Origin: Acidobacteriota bacterium
Lineage (GTDB): Bacteria; Acidobacteriota; Terriglobia; Terriglobales; Acidobacteriaceae
Assembly: GCA_003225005.1 (NCBI GenBank)
Contig: QIAN01000120.1
Coordinates: forward strand, 1-63,215
DNA length: 63,215 bases
Direction of reading: 5' to 3'
This document shows, in pieces, positions 30,940-39,685 of the stretch; positions within the stretch are counted from its first letter, which is position 1; every line of letters begins with the position of its first letter. The position numbers and the translations under genes are program-made. Under the pieces are notes generated by a model. It saw nothing but the letters and a program-made list of their open reading frames with translations. It was not told the origin of the DNA and did not search any database.

Positions 30940-31815
30940 TTGTACGCGCCAACCCCGCGAACCACTGTGAATGATCACTTCCATGCCGCTGAATCCGCTG
31001 CTCAGTTTGTGCTGACTCAGGCCTCTCTGCGGCCACGCGTCGGGCTAGTTCTTGGGTCAGGCCTGGGCGGATTCGCCGACTCGCTCAGCGAAGCTGTGCG
31101 CATCCCGTACGCAAGGATTCCTGCATTTCCACGTTCGACGGCTATCGGCCACGCAGGGCAGATGGTCATCGGCAAAGTTGGCGGCGTCGTGGTCGCCGCG
31201 ATGCAGGGGCGCGTACATCTTTATGAGGGTTACTCCGCGCAGGAAGTGGCGTTTCCCATGCGCGTGTTTGGCCGCATGGGAATTCGTGCTGTGATTCTCA
31301 CCAACGCCGCTGGGGGTATCGATCTCAGCTATCAACAGGGCGCGCTGGTTCTGATCAGGGACCACATCAACTTGCAGGGACAGAATCCGCTCACTGGTCC
31401 GAATCATGAGCGCCTCGGCCCACGTTTTCCTGACATGACTCAGGCATACGCGAAGTCGTATCGCGAGTTCGCACAAGAGGAAGGCCAGAAGTTAGCTATG
31501 ACGCTGCACGAGGGCGTCTACGTTGCGCTGCTGGGGCCGAGCTACGAAACACCCGCGGAGATCCGGTACTTGCGCACAATTGGCGCTGATCTCGTAGGGA
31601 TGTCGACCGTCGGGGAAGTGATCGCGGCCCGGCACATGGGAATCAAAGTGCTCGCAATTTCCTGCGTAACCAACATGGCGGCCGGAATTCTCGACCAGAC
31701 GCTCTCACATGCGGAAGTGCTCGAGACCGCAGAGCGCGTGAGAGGGCAATTCGAGGCGCTGCTGCGGGCGGTGCTGCCGCGGATCTTCCAAGATGTCGAT
31801 GTCGTACAGGCATAG
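30940..31815 (+). CDS. Purine nucleoside phosphorylase
   Basis: About 290 residues of the trimeric PNP family (PunA/DeoD2 type). Motifs: LVLGSGLGGFADSL (phosphate-binding), STAIGHAGQMVIG, AAMQGRVHLYEGYS, LTNAAGGID, LLGPSYETPAEIRYL with the purine-binding Glu, and GADLVGMSTVGEVIAARH, then VLAISCVTNMAAG. It phosphorolyses inosine or guanosine to base plus ribose-1-phosphate. No signal peptide, so cytoplasmic. The start is uncertain: TTG 30940 or GTG 30967. The position after adenosine deaminase indicates a purine-salvage operon. Confidence 0.92.
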   Translation: MYAPTPRTTVNDHFHAAESAAQFVLTQASLRPRVGLVLGSGLGGFADSLSEAVRIPYARIPAFPRSTAIGHAGQMVIGKVGGVVVAAMQGRVHLYEGYSAQEVAFPMRVFGRMGIRAVILTNAAGGIDLSYQQGALVLIRDHINLQGQNPLTGPNHERLGPRFPDMTQAYAKSYREFAQEEGQKLAMTLHEGVYVALLGPSYETPAEIRYLRTIGADLVGMSTVGEVIAARHMGIKVLAISCVTNMAAGILDQTLSHAEVLETAERVRGQFEALLRAVLPRIFQDVDVVQA

Positions 31816-31839
31816 CTTGCTACTCGGTTTGCTGAGAGC

Positions 31840-32817
31840 TCACCTCGCGGCGGGCGGAATCAACAGCGCGACCGGCGGTTTGATCCCATAGGCTGCAGCG
31901 AAGCTGCCTTGATTCACGGCCAACCCGAGATGTCCGCGCGAATCGATGTACAGCAACGGCTCTCCCACCGGCAGATCGCTGAAGGTCCGCACGAACTTGA
32001 TTTTCATTTCCTTCTCGCCCAACTTCACGGGAACTTCCTGCCCGCGCTGATATCCGAGCTTGAGGAATTCGTCAGCATCAACGTTGGTGACGAGGTTGCC
32101 GAAAGGTCCGTCGGTGGCGATGATCTCGGCGCTGAGGCCACGCCCGTCGACCTTTGCGGCTTTCAGATCTAGGCGTACCAGAGCTCTTACAGGAACCTCC
32201 GGTCCCACGGAAGTCCAGTCATCGCCCCGGGCCATGTGAGCTCCGACCGGCGAGAAAATGTCGCGGCCGTGGAAAGTTGAAGAAAGCTTGCTGCCGATCA
32301 TCCATGCAGGATTGGTGATCGCGCGCGCTGCCTCGATGCCATCGCGTTGCTCGACCAGCGTGAGCAGGCCGTTGTCGGGTAACACGAAATATTGTCCGCG
32401 CTTCGACTTAGCCACGATTGCCTTGCGGGGGCTGCCTACGCCGGGGTCTATGACGACGACGAATACTGTCCCGGCCGGATAGTAGGGCGTGGCGCCGTGG
32501 AGAAAGCGGGCGCCGTCAAGGATTGAGTACGGCGTAACCTGATGAGTGAGGTCCACGATGCGGACCTCGGGCATGACCGAATACATCACGCCGCGGCAGA
32601 TGGCGACCGAGTCGTCGAGTGTGCCGAAGTCGGTCATGAAGACGATGGTGGGGGCATATTTCTTGGCGCGCTGGGCAGCGATGGGCACCGTGAGGGCTGC
32701 GCACAGCCATGCGAGCAAGAGCGCGACCTTGATAAACGTCGGTCTGCTGCCGAGCTTCGAGACGAGGCCAGCAGAGATGGGCAAGTGGCTGTTGCCGCGG
32801 GATCGAGCGGTCGCCAA
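31840..32817 (-). CDS. SAM hydrolase (SAM hydroxide adenosyltransferase, DUF62 family), exported
   Basis: A 325-residue member of the fluorinase/chlorinase/SAM hydrolase superfamily: IVFMTDFGTLDDSVA, DLTHQVTPYSI, VFVVVIDPGVGSPRKAI, VLPDNGLLTLV, STFHGRDIFSPVGAHMA, then DGPFGNLVTNV. Most bacterial members hydrolyse SAM to adenosine and methionine; halogenation would need a different active-site loop. An N-terminal hydrophobic stretch (IKVALLLAWLCAALTVPIAAQ) indicates export, which is unusual. Start TTG 32817 has GGAGAA five bases upstream. It converges with PNP, 24 bases apart. Confidence 0.87.
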   Translation of the reverse strand: MATARSRGNSHLPISAGLVSKLGSRPTFIKVALLLAWLCAALTVPIAAQRAKKYAPTIVFMTDFGTLDDSVAICRGVMYSVMPEVRIVDLTHQVTPYSILDGARFLHGATPYYPAGTVFVVVIDPGVGSPRKAIVAKSKRGQYFVLPDNGLLTLVEQRDGIEAARAITNPAWMIGSKLSSTFHGRDIFSPVGAHMARGDDWTSVGPEVPVRALVRLDLKAAKVDGRGLSAEIIATDGPFGNLVTNVDADEFLKLGYQRGQEVPVKLGEKEMKIKFVRTFSDLPVGEPLLYIDSRGHLGLAVNQGSFAAAYGIKPPVALLIPPAAR

Positions 32818-33139
32818 GTCAGTTCTCCATCACAAAGTATTTGTTGCATTCAACATCGGGTCACCGCGAACTACGCAAGAACGCAAACCGCTGTGCCAGA
32901 AGCGGCTTGCCTCAAGCCTTCCAGCTCCGAGCAAGGCCGCAATTCTAAATGCACAGACGAGGAAACGGAAAGTGCGCGATCGCACACTCCTCAATCTGGT
33001 GCCTGGGCCCGTCCCACATCTTTAAGCTCTATTTCCTTGGTCCGGGTGAAGCCGTCTATAATGCTCAGGCGTTTAGCGTATTCCCGGAGATATCGACACA
33101 TTGGTTCAAGCACAGATTTTCTGAAAGGTAGGGGCCCTT
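32818..33139. other. Divergent promoter region, nothing else recognised
   Basis: About 320 bases between the SAM hydrolase and the PPOX gene. Both promoters should lie here. No repeat or RNA motif was seen. Confidence 0.45.
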
Positions 33140-33538
33140 ATGCCGTCCGTTATTCCCGAGAAGTACCGCGATCTGTTTCAGAAACGCGCATTTGCCAATC
33201 TCGGCACGCTGATGCCTGACGGAAGTCCTCAAGTGACGCCTGTGTGGGTGGACTTTGACGGCGAACACGTGATCTTCAACTCCGCCAAGGGACGCCAGAA
33301 AGATCGGAATGTCCGGCGGGATCCCCGCGTGGCGCTGACTTTGATGGATCCCGACAATCCCTATCGCTATCTCGAAATTCGTGGCCGCGTGGCCGAGATT
33401 ACCGAAGACGGCGCCGCCGAACACATACACAAACTGGCCAAGAAATACCTGGGAGTGGATAAATATCCCTATGCCCAGCCGGGCGAGGTGCGAGTGCTCT
33501 ATAAAGTAAGACCCGAGCACGCTACGGTGATGGGATAG
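33140..33538 (+). CDS. F420- or flavin-dependent PPOX-class oxidoreductase
   Basis: A 132-residue split beta-barrel protein of the pyridoxamine-phosphate-oxidase-like superfamily: FANLGTLMPDGSPQVTPVWVDFDGEHVIFNSAKGRQKDRNVRRDPRVALTLMD, reported in pieces, then YLEIRGRVAEIT and a short C-terminal barrel strand. The pattern is typical of TIGR03618-type F420-dependent enzymes, but F420 biosynthesis genes are not in the window, so the cofactor is unverified. AAAGGTAGGGG precedes ATG 33140. Its stop TAG at 33536 is in the same frame as the downstream homoserine dehydrogenase. Confidence 0.85.
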   Translation: MPSVIPEKYRDLFQKRAFANLGTLMPDGSPQVTPVWVDFDGEHVIFNSAKGRQKDRNVRRDPRVALTLMDPDNPYRYLEIRGRVAEITEDGAAEHIHKLAKKYLGVDKYPYAQPGEVRVLYKVRPEHATVMG

Positions 33539-33567
33539 CGCATAAGGAATCAAAGATTCGCATCGGG

Positions 33568-33623
33568 GCACGCTTTCCGGCGTGCTGTCAGCGGGGCGTC
33601 GTTCGACGCGCCTTTAGGGCGCG
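33568..33623. repeat. Pair of GC-rich palindromic hairpins
   Basis: GCACGC (33568-33573) with GCGTGC (33580-33585), then CGCGCC (33607-33612) with GGCGCG (33618-33623). They lie in the leader between the PPOX and homoserine dehydrogenase genes. There is no T-run, so they read as dispersed palindromes rather than terminators. Confidence 0.5.
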
Positions 33624-33652
33624 CAGGGTTCGCATCCGCGCAAGGATCTCTC

Positions 33653-34699
33653 ATCCGCACTTGCAAGCTGTGCTTCCTCGGCTTCGGCAACGTAAACCGG
33701 ACTCTGGTCCGTTTACTCGAAGATCGCGCGCAAGAACTCCGCGATCGGTACGGAATTTCATGGCGGATTACGGGGGTGGCTTCGCGGCGGCTGGGGTGGA
33801 TTGCAGATGCGGAAGGGTTAGATTCGGCTTCGCTGCTCGCTCTGAGCGTGAATTCGACTCCCGACCTCTTGCCGGCGGGGGCGCCCGCACCACACAGTGA
33901 TGTTCGTGAATGGCTACGGACGGCGCAAGCCGAAGTCTTATTCGAAGCCACTTCCCTCAATGTCGAAAATGGTCAACCTGGGGTCGACCACATCCGAGCT
34001 GCGCTCGAACACGGCGCCCACGTCATCACTGCCAACAAAGGTCCGATCGTGCATGCTTATCGTGAGCTGCTTGATCTGGCTGCGAGACGGGGCAAACGAT
34101 TTTTGTTTGAGTCTACAGTTATGGATGGCGTGCCTGTCTTTTCTCTTTTTCGAGATGCCCTGCCGGCCTTACATCTCCGCGGGTTCCACGGCATTCTGAA
34201 CTCCACCACCAACGTCGTCCTTAGTGGAATGGAGCAGGGCCTGACCTTCGACGAGTCACTAAAAAAAGCTCAAGAACTCGGGATCGCGGAAACCGACGCC
34301 ACGCACGACACTGACGGATGGGACGCCGTCGTGAAAACTGCCGCGCTCATCAACGTACTCATGGACGTTCCGATTCGGTTGGGTGAGATTGAGCGCGAGG
34401 GAATCCGCGGACTGAGCGGGGAAGGTGTCCGCTGCGCACGAAGACAGGGCCGACCTTACAAACTCGTCTGCCGTGCGAAGAAAACGGCGAGCGGAATCAT
34501 GGCCAGCGTTGGGCCCGAACAGATCCCGCTCACCGATCCCATGGCACAGATCGCCGGGACGTCGTCTTATATTCATTTCGAAACTGACATCTTCCCCGGG
34601 CTTGCGATCAGCGAAGAGAATCCCGGCGTCTACGCGACCGCCTATGGCATGCTGGCGGATTTTGTCAGGGCGGTGGGGCAAGCCGCAAGTGCGATATAG
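33653..34699 (+). CDS. hom: Homoserine dehydrogenase, apparent ATC start
   Basis: A 348-residue enzyme without an ACT domain; makes homoserine from aspartate semialdehyde for Met, Thr and Ile synthesis. The Rossmann start is complete only if translation begins upstream of the first GTG (33776): TCKLCFLGFGNVNRTLVRLLE, then GVASRRLG. Later motifs include EATSLNVENGQPG, VITANKGPIVHAY, FLFESTVMDGVPVFSL, the ILNSTTNVVLSGME loop, and GIAETDATHDTDGWDAVVKTA with catalytic Asp and Lys. No ATG, GTG or TTG occurs in this frame between the PPOX stop (33536) and 33776. ATC 33653 has AAGGA six bases upstream and is the best start. Confidence 0.85.
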   Translation: MRTCKLCFLGFGNVNRTLVRLLEDRAQELRDRYGISWRITGVASRRLGWIADAEGLDSASLLALSVNSTPDLLPAGAPAPHSDVREWLRTAQAEVLFEATSLNVENGQPGVDHIRAALEHGAHVITANKGPIVHAYRELLDLAARRGKRFLFESTVMDGVPVFSLFRDALPALHLRGFHGILNSTTNVVLSGMEQGLTFDESLKKAQELGIAETDATHDTDGWDAVVKTAALINVLMDVPIRLGEIEREGIRGLSGEGVRCARRQGRPYKLVCRAKKTASGIMASVGPEQIPLTDPMAQIAGTSSYIHFETDIFPGLAISEENPGVYATAYGMLADFVRAVGQAASAI

Positions 34700-34708
34700 T
34701 TTTTAGTG

Positions 34709-35986
34709 ATGCCGACTACTGAACACGCCGTAGCTCCCACCCTCGACTTCCACACCGTCCGCGACCAGTTCCCGTCTCTGGCTCAGACCGTTAATGGCTA
34801 TCCAGCAGCCTTTCTGGACGGCCCCGGCGGCACCCAAGTTCCGCAGCGGGTGATTGACGCCATCACTGAATACCTGCGCCGCGACAATGCCAACACCGGC
34901 GGAGCTTATGCCACTAGTCGCCATACTGACGCGATGATCGCGGGTGCGCGTGCCGCCATGGCCGATTTTCTCAACTGCGGCGCAGACGAAGTTGTCTTTG
35001 GTCCTAACACGACTTCGCTCACCTTTGCGATCAGTCGAGCCATCGGTCGCGATCTCGGGCCGGGCGATGAGATCTTGGTGACGCGCCTCGATCACGACGC
35101 CAACGTCTCTCCATGGCTGGCGCTGGCAGAGCGCGGTGTCACGATTCGCTGGGCGGAGATTCGCGAGCCAGATTGCACCCTCGATATGACCGACCTGGCC
35201 GGAAAGATCGGTCCCAAGACGAAGCTGGTGGCCGTGGGTTATGCTTCGAATGCGGTAGGGACGATCAATCCAGTCAAGGAAATCGTTCGCCTCGCCCATG
35301 CAGCGGGAGCGCTCGCCTACATCGACGCCGTCCACTACGCCCCGCACGGTCTGATCGACGTGGCTGCGCTGGACTGCGACTTCCTGGCCTGCTCGACCTA
35401 CAAATTCTTTGGCCCGCACCTGGGTGTGCTCTACGGCAAGCGCGAGCACTTGCAGCGCTTGAAGCCGTACAAGGTGCGTCCTAACACCAATGCGATTCCG
35501 AACTGCTGGGAGTGGGGGACACTCAATCACGAATGCATTGCAGGAATCGCTGCGTGCGTGGAATATTTCGATGAACTGGGCCGGCGGACGAATCCCGCGG
35601 CCACCACACGTCGCGCCGCTATCGTCGCCGCGTATGAAGCAATTCATCAGCATGAGCGCGGATTGATCGAGCGCATTGTCCGGGGACTGACAACGATTCC
35701 GGGGCTTAAGCTTTACGGCATCACCGATCCCGCACGCTTTAACGAGCGCTGTGGCACGTTCGCGGTTCGGATTGAAGGACACGCCCCACTTGAACTCGCC
35801 ATCAAACTCGGCGACCGCGGTTTCTTTACGTGGGATGGCAACTACTACGCGCTGAACCTGACCGAACAGCTGGACGTGGAGAAAACCGGCGGCTTTTTGC
35901 GCATCGGTCTGGTCCACTACAACACCCTCGAGGAAGTGGATCGGCTGCTGGAAGCGCTACGGGAGCTTGTGACAGCGTCCGGCTAA
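34709..35986 (+). CDS. Cysteine-desulfurase-like aminotransferase (class V)
   Basis: A 425-residue PLP enzyme of the cysteine-desulfurase-like family (TIGR01976 type). Landmarks: AAFLDGPGGTQVPQRVIDA, NTGGAYATSRHTD, FGPNTTSLTFAISRA, LDHDANVSPW, AYIDAVHYAPHG, and the PLP lysine in CSTYKFFGPHLGVLYGK; C-terminal LRIGLVHYNTLEEV. The loop that carries the catalytic Cys in true IscS/SufS is not evident, so sulfur transfer is unproven. It follows homoserine dehydrogenase by only 9 bases, so the two are co-transcribed. ATG 34709 is chosen over the adjacent GTG. Confidence 0.88.
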   Translation: MPTTEHAVAPTLDFHTVRDQFPSLAQTVNGYPAAFLDGPGGTQVPQRVIDAITEYLRRDNANTGGAYATSRHTDAMIAGARAAMADFLNCGADEVVFGPNTTSLTFAISRAIGRDLGPGDEILVTRLDHDANVSPWLALAERGVTIRWAEIREPDCTLDMTDLAGKIGPKTKLVAVGYASNAVGTINPVKEIVRLAHAAGALAYIDAVHYAPHGLIDVAALDCDFLACSTYKFFGPHLGVLYGKREHLQRLKPYKVRPNTNAIPNCWEWGTLNHECIAGIAACVEYFDELGRRTNPAATTRRAAIVAAYEAIHQHERGLIERIVRGLTTIPGLKLYGITDPARFNERCGTFAVRIEGHAPLELAIKLGDRGFFTWDGNYYALNLTEQLDVEKTGGFLRIGLVHYNTLEEVDRLLEALRELVTASG

Positions 35987-36007
35987 CCGTTCCCCACGTA
36001 AAATATG

Positions 36008-36037
36008 GTTCAGCCCGGGATGGCTCCCGGGCTGAAC
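36008..36037. terminator. Strong hairpin between convergent genes, probable terminator
   Basis: GTTCAGCCCGGG (36008-36019) pairs perfectly with CCCGGGCTGAAC (36026-36037) around ATGGCT: a 12-bp stem. Read on the minus strand it is followed by CATATTTTACG, a modest T-rich tail, so it can end the minus-strand transcript. Confidence 0.7.
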
Positions 36038-36088
36038 ACAAATCCCAACTCTCATCGGTAACTCTGCGCTGGTGAACGCTCAGCCAGC

Positions 36089-36346
36089 TTACGGCCAGCG
36101 TTTGGCGGTTTCATCCCAGCCGGCCGAGGCGCGCGCCGGTTGTGCAGCCACGCTGACCTGAGGCGACGGAATCCGTATGGGCTGCTGCGGCCCATTTGCA
36201 GCCGCCAGCGCGGGTTTCGCGACCTCGGACAGATTTTCTTTTTCTTCGGAGAGCAACGGGGCGACCAGTCGGAGAGCCTCCACTTCCTTCTCCAGGCGGG
36301 TCAGTTCCATTTCTTTCTGCCGTAGCACTTCGTAAACATTTTTCAT
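36089..36346 (-). CDS. Small coiled-coil hypothetical protein
   Basis: An 85-residue protein starting MKNVYEVLRQKEMELTRLEKE, with heptad-like leucines (LRQKEMELTRLEKEVEALRLV, a short coiled coil), then a Pro/Ala/Ser-rich tail. Such small proteins recur in Acidobacteriota genomes; no function is known. ATG 36346 is chosen over ATG 36376 because the coiled coil starts there. It ends in front of the strong hairpin at 36008. Confidence 0.6.
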   Translation of the reverse strand: MKNVYEVLRQKEMELTRLEKEVEALRLVAPLLSEEKENLSEVAKPALAAANGPQQPIRIPSPQVSVAAQPARASAGWDETAKRWP

Positions 36347-36522
36347 ATACAGGGCACCTGAGCGTATGTTGGTCAAAGTGAGACGCTTATCCGCACTTTA
36401 GCAGACTTGACTGGGTTGTCAAGAGATTCTGGTTGTTGTTAGAGGTTGTTAGGGTTGTTAGTACTGGCAGAACAATCAAGAAACTCCGCCGGAGATACCC
36501 TTCCCGCAGGGCCTAAGAGCTG

Positions 36523-37956
36523 CTAGCGCGTCCACGCGATCACGGCGATCACGATGCCAACGATGGACACCGCTGCGAAAACGTATTTGTTCGCCGCCCA
36601 CCATGATGGGGACTCCATTCCAGCGCTGAGGAAGAGCCCAGGTGAGGTGGTTTCAGTGGTAAGGCTTTCCATGGCGGCCGGCGGGGCGGGCACAACGCTC
36701 AAGGCGGTCTGGCGGATTTTGACCGGCATCTGCTCGCGGCTCGCAGGTTGAGTTGAAGAGTGGGGAGACGGCGGTTTGTCGTCAGTTTCATCTCCTTGCG
36801 ATACGTTGCCAGCGACGGTTGCGGACACACTCGACACAGCGGTAGCCGCAGAAGACAGCCCCGAAGCGATGGCCAGAGCAGGGGTCGGAGGCTCGAGCGC
36901 TTTCGCCGGACGCTGAACCGGCTCACCGCGCCATTTTTTTTCTTCGCAGTCCACACATAACACGCGTCCCTCGGAAACCGGAAAACCGCAAGCCTGGCAC
37001 CTGTGCACATTCCTGAGGGCAGGTGGCACAGCGGTGGAATCTGACGTTTGAGCTGGCGGGCTCCCGGTGTTCCCGGTCGCCGGGGCTGACCACAAAATTG
37101 CTCTTTTCGGCGGAGAATCGTTGGGAACTACAACCGGCGGAGCCTCGGAGTTCGAATCCTCAGGGCTTGGAACATCACGAACCGGGAGCCCATCCTCGGG
37201 AACATTAGCCGGTGCCGCGGTCACACTTGCGGAGTCCGGGGAAGTCTTCGAATCGGCTGTCGAAACTGCGACAGACGAGGAAGAAATCTCCGCGGCGCGT
37301 TCTGTCTTGATTTCTGTCTGCAATTCGACCGGAGATTGCGGCGGCGCGATCTGCGACTCGGGGGTCGGCAGAGTCGCCGTAGATAGTGCTGCCTCATCGG
37401 AATTGACCTCCGCACCCACGCGCAAACTAGCTGCCCGGGCGTGCTGGACCGCAGTCTCAACCATCTCTCCCAAACGCTGCAGAGCGGAAAGGTCGCGCTC
37501 ATCGAAGGCCTTCGGACGGCCCGAAAAAAGTTCGAACACCCCAAGCACTTGGTCTTCGCTCACGATCGGCATGACCACCACGGAGGCGATTCCCAATTCG
37601 CGGCAGCTCTGACGGTTCACGCGGGGATCGCTTTCAGCATCGTCGCAACGCAAGGGCTGCCGCGTGCGCACACTCTCGCCGGAAAGACCAGACTCGGCGG
37701 AAAGAAGCGCGCCCAGCTCCGGGGCGTTTGAGCCGGCGCTGGCGTGGCAAAGCATGTCATTGTGCCCGCCGCGACGCAGGGCGATGGCCGCCCCGCTCGC
37801 TCCGGTGATGTATTGAGCGCGCTCGGCCAGAAGTTGCAGGGCGGCGTGGAGGTCCCGCTGGGCCATCCCAGCAAGCGAATTACCGCTGTCTTTCCCGGGA
37901 TAGAGCATTTCGGCGCGGGTTGCAGGTTCCTGGGTGGAATGCGTCGCGGTGTTCAT
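36523..37956 (-). CDS. GAF-domain protein with zinc ribbon and C-terminal membrane anchor
   Basis: About 477 residues. A GAF domain spans about residues 25-175 (LHAALQLLAERAQYITGASGAAIALR, then GIASVVVMPIVSEDQVLGVFELFSG). A long Ser/Pro/Thr-rich linker follows (about 180-320), then a treble-clef-like zinc ribbon CQACG...CVDCEEKKW (about 335-360), another disordered stretch, and a C-terminal transmembrane helix (VFAAVSIVGIVIAVIAW). The topology places the GAF domain in the cytoplasm as a tail-anchored sensor. No output domain is present. Start ATG 37956 (TTG 37983 possible). Confidence 0.7.
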   Translation of the reverse strand: MNTATHSTQEPATRAEMLYPGKDSGNSLAGMAQRDLHAALQLLAERAQYITGASGAAIALRRGGHNDMLCHASAGSNAPELGALLSAESGLSGESVRTRQPLRCDDAESDPRVNRQSCRELGIASVVVMPIVSEDQVLGVFELFSGRPKAFDERDLSALQRLGEMVETAVQHARAASLRVGAEVNSDEAALSTATLPTPESQIAPPQSPVELQTEIKTERAAEISSSSVAVSTADSKTSPDSASVTAAPANVPEDGLPVRDVPSPEDSNSEAPPVVVPNDSPPKRAILWSAPATGNTGSPPAQTSDSTAVPPALRNVHRCQACGFPVSEGRVLCVDCEEKKWRGEPVQRPAKALEPPTPALAIASGLSSAATAVSSVSATVAGNVSQGDETDDKPPSPHSSTQPASREQMPVKIRQTALSVVPAPPAAMESLTTETTSPGLFLSAGMESPSWWAANKYVFAAVSIVGIVIAVIAWTR

Positions 37957-38028
37957 GTTCGCAGTAGCGATTCCGGATGTCAAAAGCGCAATAATTGGAG
38001 TGTCGCTCGCCCAAAGCGGACTGTCAAG

Positions 38029-38076
38029 GAACTTACCAGGCGGAACTTACCAGGCGGGGCCAGGCGGGGCCAGGCG
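38029..38076. repeat. Short tandem repeats
   Basis: A 14-base unit, GAACTTACCAGGCG, occurs twice in tandem (38029-38042 and 38043-38056), immediately followed by two copies of GGGCCAGGCG (38057-38076). All end in CAGGCG, so the second set looks like a derivative of the first. They lie upstream of the GAF gene. Confidence 0.85.
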
Positions 38077-38591
38077 GGATTCCCGCTAAAGGCCGTAGGT
38101 GAGCTTTACAATTCAGATCTCTCGAAGGACCAGCGAGGAGGTTCGTCAAGTTTGTGTTTCCGGCTCTTAGAGACTCGGCTGGTCCCAGGCGCAAATGAGT
38201 GATCGGCTCGATCCGGTGGAAGACACACAAAGTGGAAGACACACAAATAGGTGGTTCGCAGTTCAGGTTGGGCAACCGCCGACCCATTTGCGACCCCTCC
38301 GCAACCCAGGAAGGCCGAGCGTACTCGAGGTTAGGTCGGGGTCGGCTGAGGCTTACGGTTTTCGGTATGGACACTGGTTTGGCACTACCCATGATGGTCC
38401 TCCCTGATGAGACGATTGACTACCGACGACCAGCTTGCGAAAGCGTTGATTCTGATTTCAGATTGCTGAAGAAGTAGGATGATCTCACAGGGGCTGCCGA
38501 ACGACTCTATGATCTATCAAGTCCTTTCGGATGAGGTGTCTGAGACGTTGCTTGTGCTTTTCTTTGCCGCGTATATGTGTAAGAGGGATTT
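38077..38591. other. Intergenic region with a 16-base tandem duplication
   Basis: No gene recognised. GTGGAAGACACACAAA occurs twice in direct succession (38216-38231 and 38232-38247). The open frames here are short and lack motifs. Confidence 0.55.
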
Positions 38592-39590
38592 CTACGGCTT
38601 CTTTTTTGGCGGCAGATATTTCTTCTCCACCGAGGTTACGACCACGTAGTTGGGATCGACCATCTCGTTCATGTGGATCCTTCCTACCTTCGAGAGCAGT
38701 TCGTAGGCGTCGAGGTCGGAGAGGCCGTAGTCGCGGTGAATCCAGGCGACAAGCTCGGTGTAGCCGATGCGGACCGCGTCTTCCAGTGGACGATAGGCAC
38801 CCACGGTCATGATCGCATCCTCATTTTCAAATTGCGGCCAACTGATTTTGCGGCCTTTGATCACGCCTAGTTGCACCCGCACCTTTAACGGCACTTCGAC
38901 TGCCGAGCCCGCGATCTCGCCGTCTCCCATGGCTGCATGGCCGTCGCCGAGATAGAGGAGGCCTCCTTTTACGTTGACGGGGAAATAGACGGTATTGCCG
39001 ACGCTGGCCTCGGGCGAGTCCATGTTGCCGCCAAATTCGGCAGGGACCAGCGAACTGCGGGCTTCGCCCTCAGCTGGGGCAACGCCGATGCATCCGAAGA
39101 ACGGATGCACGGGAATCTTCACCGAGAAGTCGGAGTCGAGCGCCTTGAAGGTTGCCGTGTTTGCCGCGTGATTGATGTGGTAGAACCATACCCGCTCTTT
39201 CAAAGGTGGCTCAAGCACCGGCGTGTAATGCGAACCGTTGATCGCACCGAAACCCGGGGAAAAGGCGCCGATGCCCATGTCGCCGTCCACTTGCAGATCG
39301 AGAATCTTCACCGTGAGCGTGTCGCCGGGCGCTGCGCCTTCCACGTAGAACGGTCCAGCCAGAGGATTGTCTCCTTTGGCCATGCTGAGCGTGTCGCCTG
39401 GTTTCTTAAGGCCGTTGCCGAAGCAGTCGAGCGTGTTGGTGTCGAGAATGTCTCCGGGCTTAAGCCGCGCCACCGGCTCTGCCGTGGCGAAGACGTACTT
39501 CACGTTGTCATTAGTAGTCGTGTAGCGAACCACATTCTGGGCGAGAGCAGGACCAGCCAGCAGTATGAGGGCAAAGAGACGAAAGATCAC
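38592..39590 (-). CDS. Acetamidase/formamidase family protein, exported
   Basis: A 332-residue acetamidase/formamidase (FmdA/AmdA-type) protein that hydrolyses formamide or acetamide to ammonia and the acid. GTG 39590 follows GGAGG at five bases and opens a signal peptide (VIFRLFALILLAGPALAQ). Typical motifs: PVARLKPGDILD, NPLAGPFYVEGAAPGDTLTV, HPFFGCIGVAP, GGNMD, GGLLYLGDGHAAMGDGE, VTSVEKKYL. Extracytoplasmic location would supply ammonia from outside; family members are more often cytoplasmic. The start choice removes 72 spurious N-terminal residues that come from a DUF1259 remnant. Confidence 0.9.
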   Translation of the reverse strand: MIFRLFALILLAGPALAQNVVRYTTTNDNVKYVFATAEPVARLKPGDILDTNTLDCFGNGLKKPGDTLSMAKGDNPLAGPFYVEGAAPGDTLTVKILDLQVDGDMGIGAFSPGFGAINGSHYTPVLEPPLKERVWFYHINHAANTATFKALDSDFSVKIPVHPFFGCIGVAPAEGEARSSLVPAEFGGNMDSPEASVGNTVYFPVNVKGGLLYLGDGHAAMGDGEIAGSAVEVPLKVRVQLGVIKGRKISWPQFENEDAIMTVGAYRPLEDAVRIGYTELVAWIHRDYGLSDLDAYELLSKVGRIHMNEMVDPNYVVVTSVEKKYLPPKKKP

Positions 39591-39685
39591 GCGAGCCTCC
39601 GGAGTATTGCCGATCGTCAATTTCCGATTGGCGATTGTAATCGTTGGCTGTCGATTTTTGGAATGAAAGTGAGCCCTGACCTCGT

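Noticed and set aside
34703..35917. 404-codon minus-strand open frame
   Set aside because: Antisense shadow of the cysteine-desulfurase-like gene; high GC suppresses stops.
36427..36462. Repeated GTTGTTAG units
   Set aside because: Short, irregular and low in complexity; no evidence of function.
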